Positions 3,512 through 5,089 of a stretch of DNA of 5,089 bases are shown piece after piece. The notes below the pieces were generated by a model that was not told the DNA's origin, searched no databases, and saw nothing but the letters and a program-made list of their open reading frames with translations. The translations under genes were made by a program, and so were the position numbers. Source of the DNA: an uncultured Acidimicrobiaceae bacterium (lineage in GTDB: Bacteria; Actinomycetota; Acidimicrobiia; Acidimicrobiales; Ilumatobacteraceae); NCBI GenBank assembly GCA_903904615.1, contig CAIVDG010000013.1:1-5089 (forward strand), written 5' to 3'. Positions within the stretch are counted from its first letter, which is position 1. Each line of letters opens with the position of its first letter.

Positions 3512-5089
3512 ATGTCACTCGCACCAGATCGCTTGTCCATCGGCATCGGCCGATTCTTTACAACTCCGGGCGTTCACCCGTACGACGAAGTGGCATGGGA
3601 AAAGCGCGACTCGCGCATCACCAACTGGCGCGACGGCACGGTGGCGTTCGAACAGCTCGACGTTGAGTTCCCTGTTTCGTGGTCGCTCAACTCCACCAAC
3701 ATCGTTGCTCAGAAGTACTTCCGCGGAACTCCCGGAACACCAGAGCGCGAGAGCAGCATGCGCCAGGTCATTGACCGCGTTGCCGACACCATCGCTACGT
3801 GGGGTATCGAAGGTGGCTACTTCGTAGACAACGAAGAAGCAGAAGCATTCCGCGCAGAATTGAAGTTCATTCTCGTGACTCAGCGTGCAGCGTTCAACAG
3901 CCCCGTGTGGTTCAACATTGGCGTGAAGGGTGTTCCACAGCAGGCGAGTGCGTGTTTCATTCTTTCCGTTGAAGACAAGATGAATGCCATCTTGAACTGG
4001 TACCGCGAAGAAGGCGTGATCTTCAAGGGTGGTTCGGGCTCCGGAATTAACTTGTCAAAGATTCGCTCCAGCTACGAAAACTTGGAAGGCGGCGGAACCG
4101 CTTCTGGCCCTGTGTCATTCATGCGCGGTGCCGACGCATCTGCCGGAACCATCAAGTCGGGTGGCAAGACTCGCCGCGCCGCAAAGATGGTCATCCTCAA
4201 CGCCGACCACCCAGACGTTGAAGAGTTCATCTGGTGCAAGGTGAAAGAAGAGCGCAAGGCTCGCGTATTGCGTGACGCAGGTTTCGACATGGACCTCGAC
4301 GGTGCCGACTCGTTCAGCGTTCAGTACCAAAACGCAAACAACTCAGTTCGCGTCACCGACGAGTTCATGAAGGCTGTTGAAGAAGATCGTGATTGGAACC
4401 TCAACGCAGTCACCGACGGCACACCTGTTCGCACTATTCGTGCACGCGACTTGTGGCGTCAAATTGCAGAGGCTGCATGGGAATGTGCAGACCCTGGTCT
4501 TCAGTTCGACACCACCATCAACAAGTGGCACACCGCACATGCGACAGGCCGTATTAACGGCTCGAACCCATGTTCTGAATACATGCACATCGACAACTCA
4601 GCATGCAACTTGTCATCGCTCAACTTGTTGAAGTTCCTCGACGACAACGACCGCTTCGATGTTGAGGCATACCGCCACGCAATTGAAGTCATGTTCACAG
4701 CACAGGAAATTCTTGTTGGTCGCGCCGACTACCCAACTGAGCCCATCGGTGAGAACAGCCGTAAGTTCCGTCAGCTTGGTCTTGGCTACGCAAACCTCGG
4801 CGCACTTCTCATGGCACTTGGCTATGCATACGACTCCGAAGGTGGTCGTGCATGGGCAGCAGCACTTACGTCACTTATGACAGGACACGCGTACGCAACA
4901 AGTGCACGCACCGCTAGCCGCATGGGGCCATTCTCTGGTTTCGCAGAAAACGAGAAGTACATGTTGAACGTGTTGCGTATGCACCGCGACGCACATGGCG
5001 AAATTGAAAACTCCACATCGGTTCAGGGCGACCTGGTTGTTGCCGGTCGTGAATCATGGGAAGCCGCAGTTCGTGACGGAGAGGAATAC
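3512..5089 (+). CDS. nrdJ: Class II (adenosylcobalamin-dependent) ribonucleoside-diphosphate reductase NrdJ, N-terminal part
   Basis: The frame is open from ATG 3512 to the window edge, 526 codons of a protein usually about 900-1000 aa in Actinobacteria. It reduces ribonucleotides to deoxyribonucleotides in the cytoplasm, using a cobalamin-generated thiyl radical. The N-terminus has the typical FTTPGVHPYDEV (16-27) and no ATP-cone. SACFI carries redox Cys148. GGSGSGINLS is at 173-182 and MRGADASAGTIKSGG begins at 204. NPCSE (352-356) supplies the radical Cys354 with Asn352 and Glu356. SACNLSSLNL supplies Cys365, the partner of Cys148, at the same +11 spacing as Cys322/Cys333 of the Thermotoga enzyme. 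No intein interrupts the visible active-site motifs. The C-terminal half, including the tail cysteines that re-reduce the active site, lies outside. NrdR-box-like sites over its promoter and nrdR nearby indicate NrdR control. No cobalamin riboswitch is recognised in the leader. Confidence 0.96.
   Translation, partial: MSLAPDRLSIGIGRFFTTPGVHPYDEVAWEKRDSRITNWRDGTVAFEQLDVEFPVSWSLNSTNIVAQKYFRGTPGTPERESSMRQVIDRVADTIATWGIEGGYFVDNEEAEAFRAELKFILVTQRAAFNSPVWFNIGVKGVPQQASACFILSVEDKMNAILNWYREEGVIFKGGSGSGINLSKIRSSYENLEGGGTASGPVSFMRGADASAGTIKSGGKTRRAAKMVILNADHPDVEEFIWCKVKEERKARVLRDAGFDMDLDGADSFSVQYQNANNSVRVTDEFMKAVEEDRDWNLNAVTDGTPVRTIRARDLWRQIAEAAWECADPGLQFDTTINKWHTAHATGRINGSNPCSEYMHIDNSACNLSSLNLLKFLDDNDRFDVEAYRHAIEVMFTAQEILVGRADYPTEPIGENSRKFRQLGLGYANLGALLMALGYAYDSEGGRAWAAALTSLMTGHAYATSARTASRMGPFSGFAENEKYMLNVLRMHRDAHGEIENSTSVQGDLVVAGRESWEAAVRDGEEY

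Overview
The window looks like a chromosomal segment from a moderately GC-rich actinobacterium. I would guess a relative of Acidimicrobiia/Ilumatobacter, but lineage is inferred only from protein resemblance and base composition. Four protein genes are visible. From left to right they are the 3' end of nrdR (+), a stand-alone RibD C-terminal-type reductase (-), a large molybdopterin oxidoreductase (+), and the first 526 codons of nrdJ (+), which encodes the adenosylcobalamin-dependent class II ribonucleotide reductase and runs off the right edge.

Layout: nrdR (1-186) and the reductase gene (152-757) converge and overlap by 35 bp at their 3' ends. The reductase gene and the molybdopterin enzyme gene (814-3069) diverge from a 56-bp gap. 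The reductase gene has a -10-like box placed for leaderless transcription. A 442-bp non-coding stretch (3070-3511) follows. Its left part has repeated TCCACA/TCCCCA-type 9-mers resembling degenerate DnaA boxes and several short inverted repeats. Its right part is a readable control region for nrdJ: a TTGACA/extended TGTAAT promoter, two NrdR-box-like palindromes exactly 42 bp apart immediately downstream of the -10, a perfect 7-bp inverted repeat, and a good Shine-Dalgarno sequence.

How the parts fit: NrdR is the nucleotide-sensing repressor of ribonucleotide reductase genes. Its gene lies about 3.3 kb upstream of nrdJ, and NrdR-box-like sites sit on the nrdJ start site, so a regulator-target pair is present in one window. 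The two genes between them have no evident link to deoxynucleotide synthesis and look like an insertion into an ancestral nrdR-nrdJ neighbourhood. This is inference. The most interesting points are the nrdJ control region and the molybdopterin enzyme, which has an Asp where formate dehydrogenases carry the Cys/Sec metal ligand. I see no wholly new system, mobile element, CRISPR array or RNA gene.
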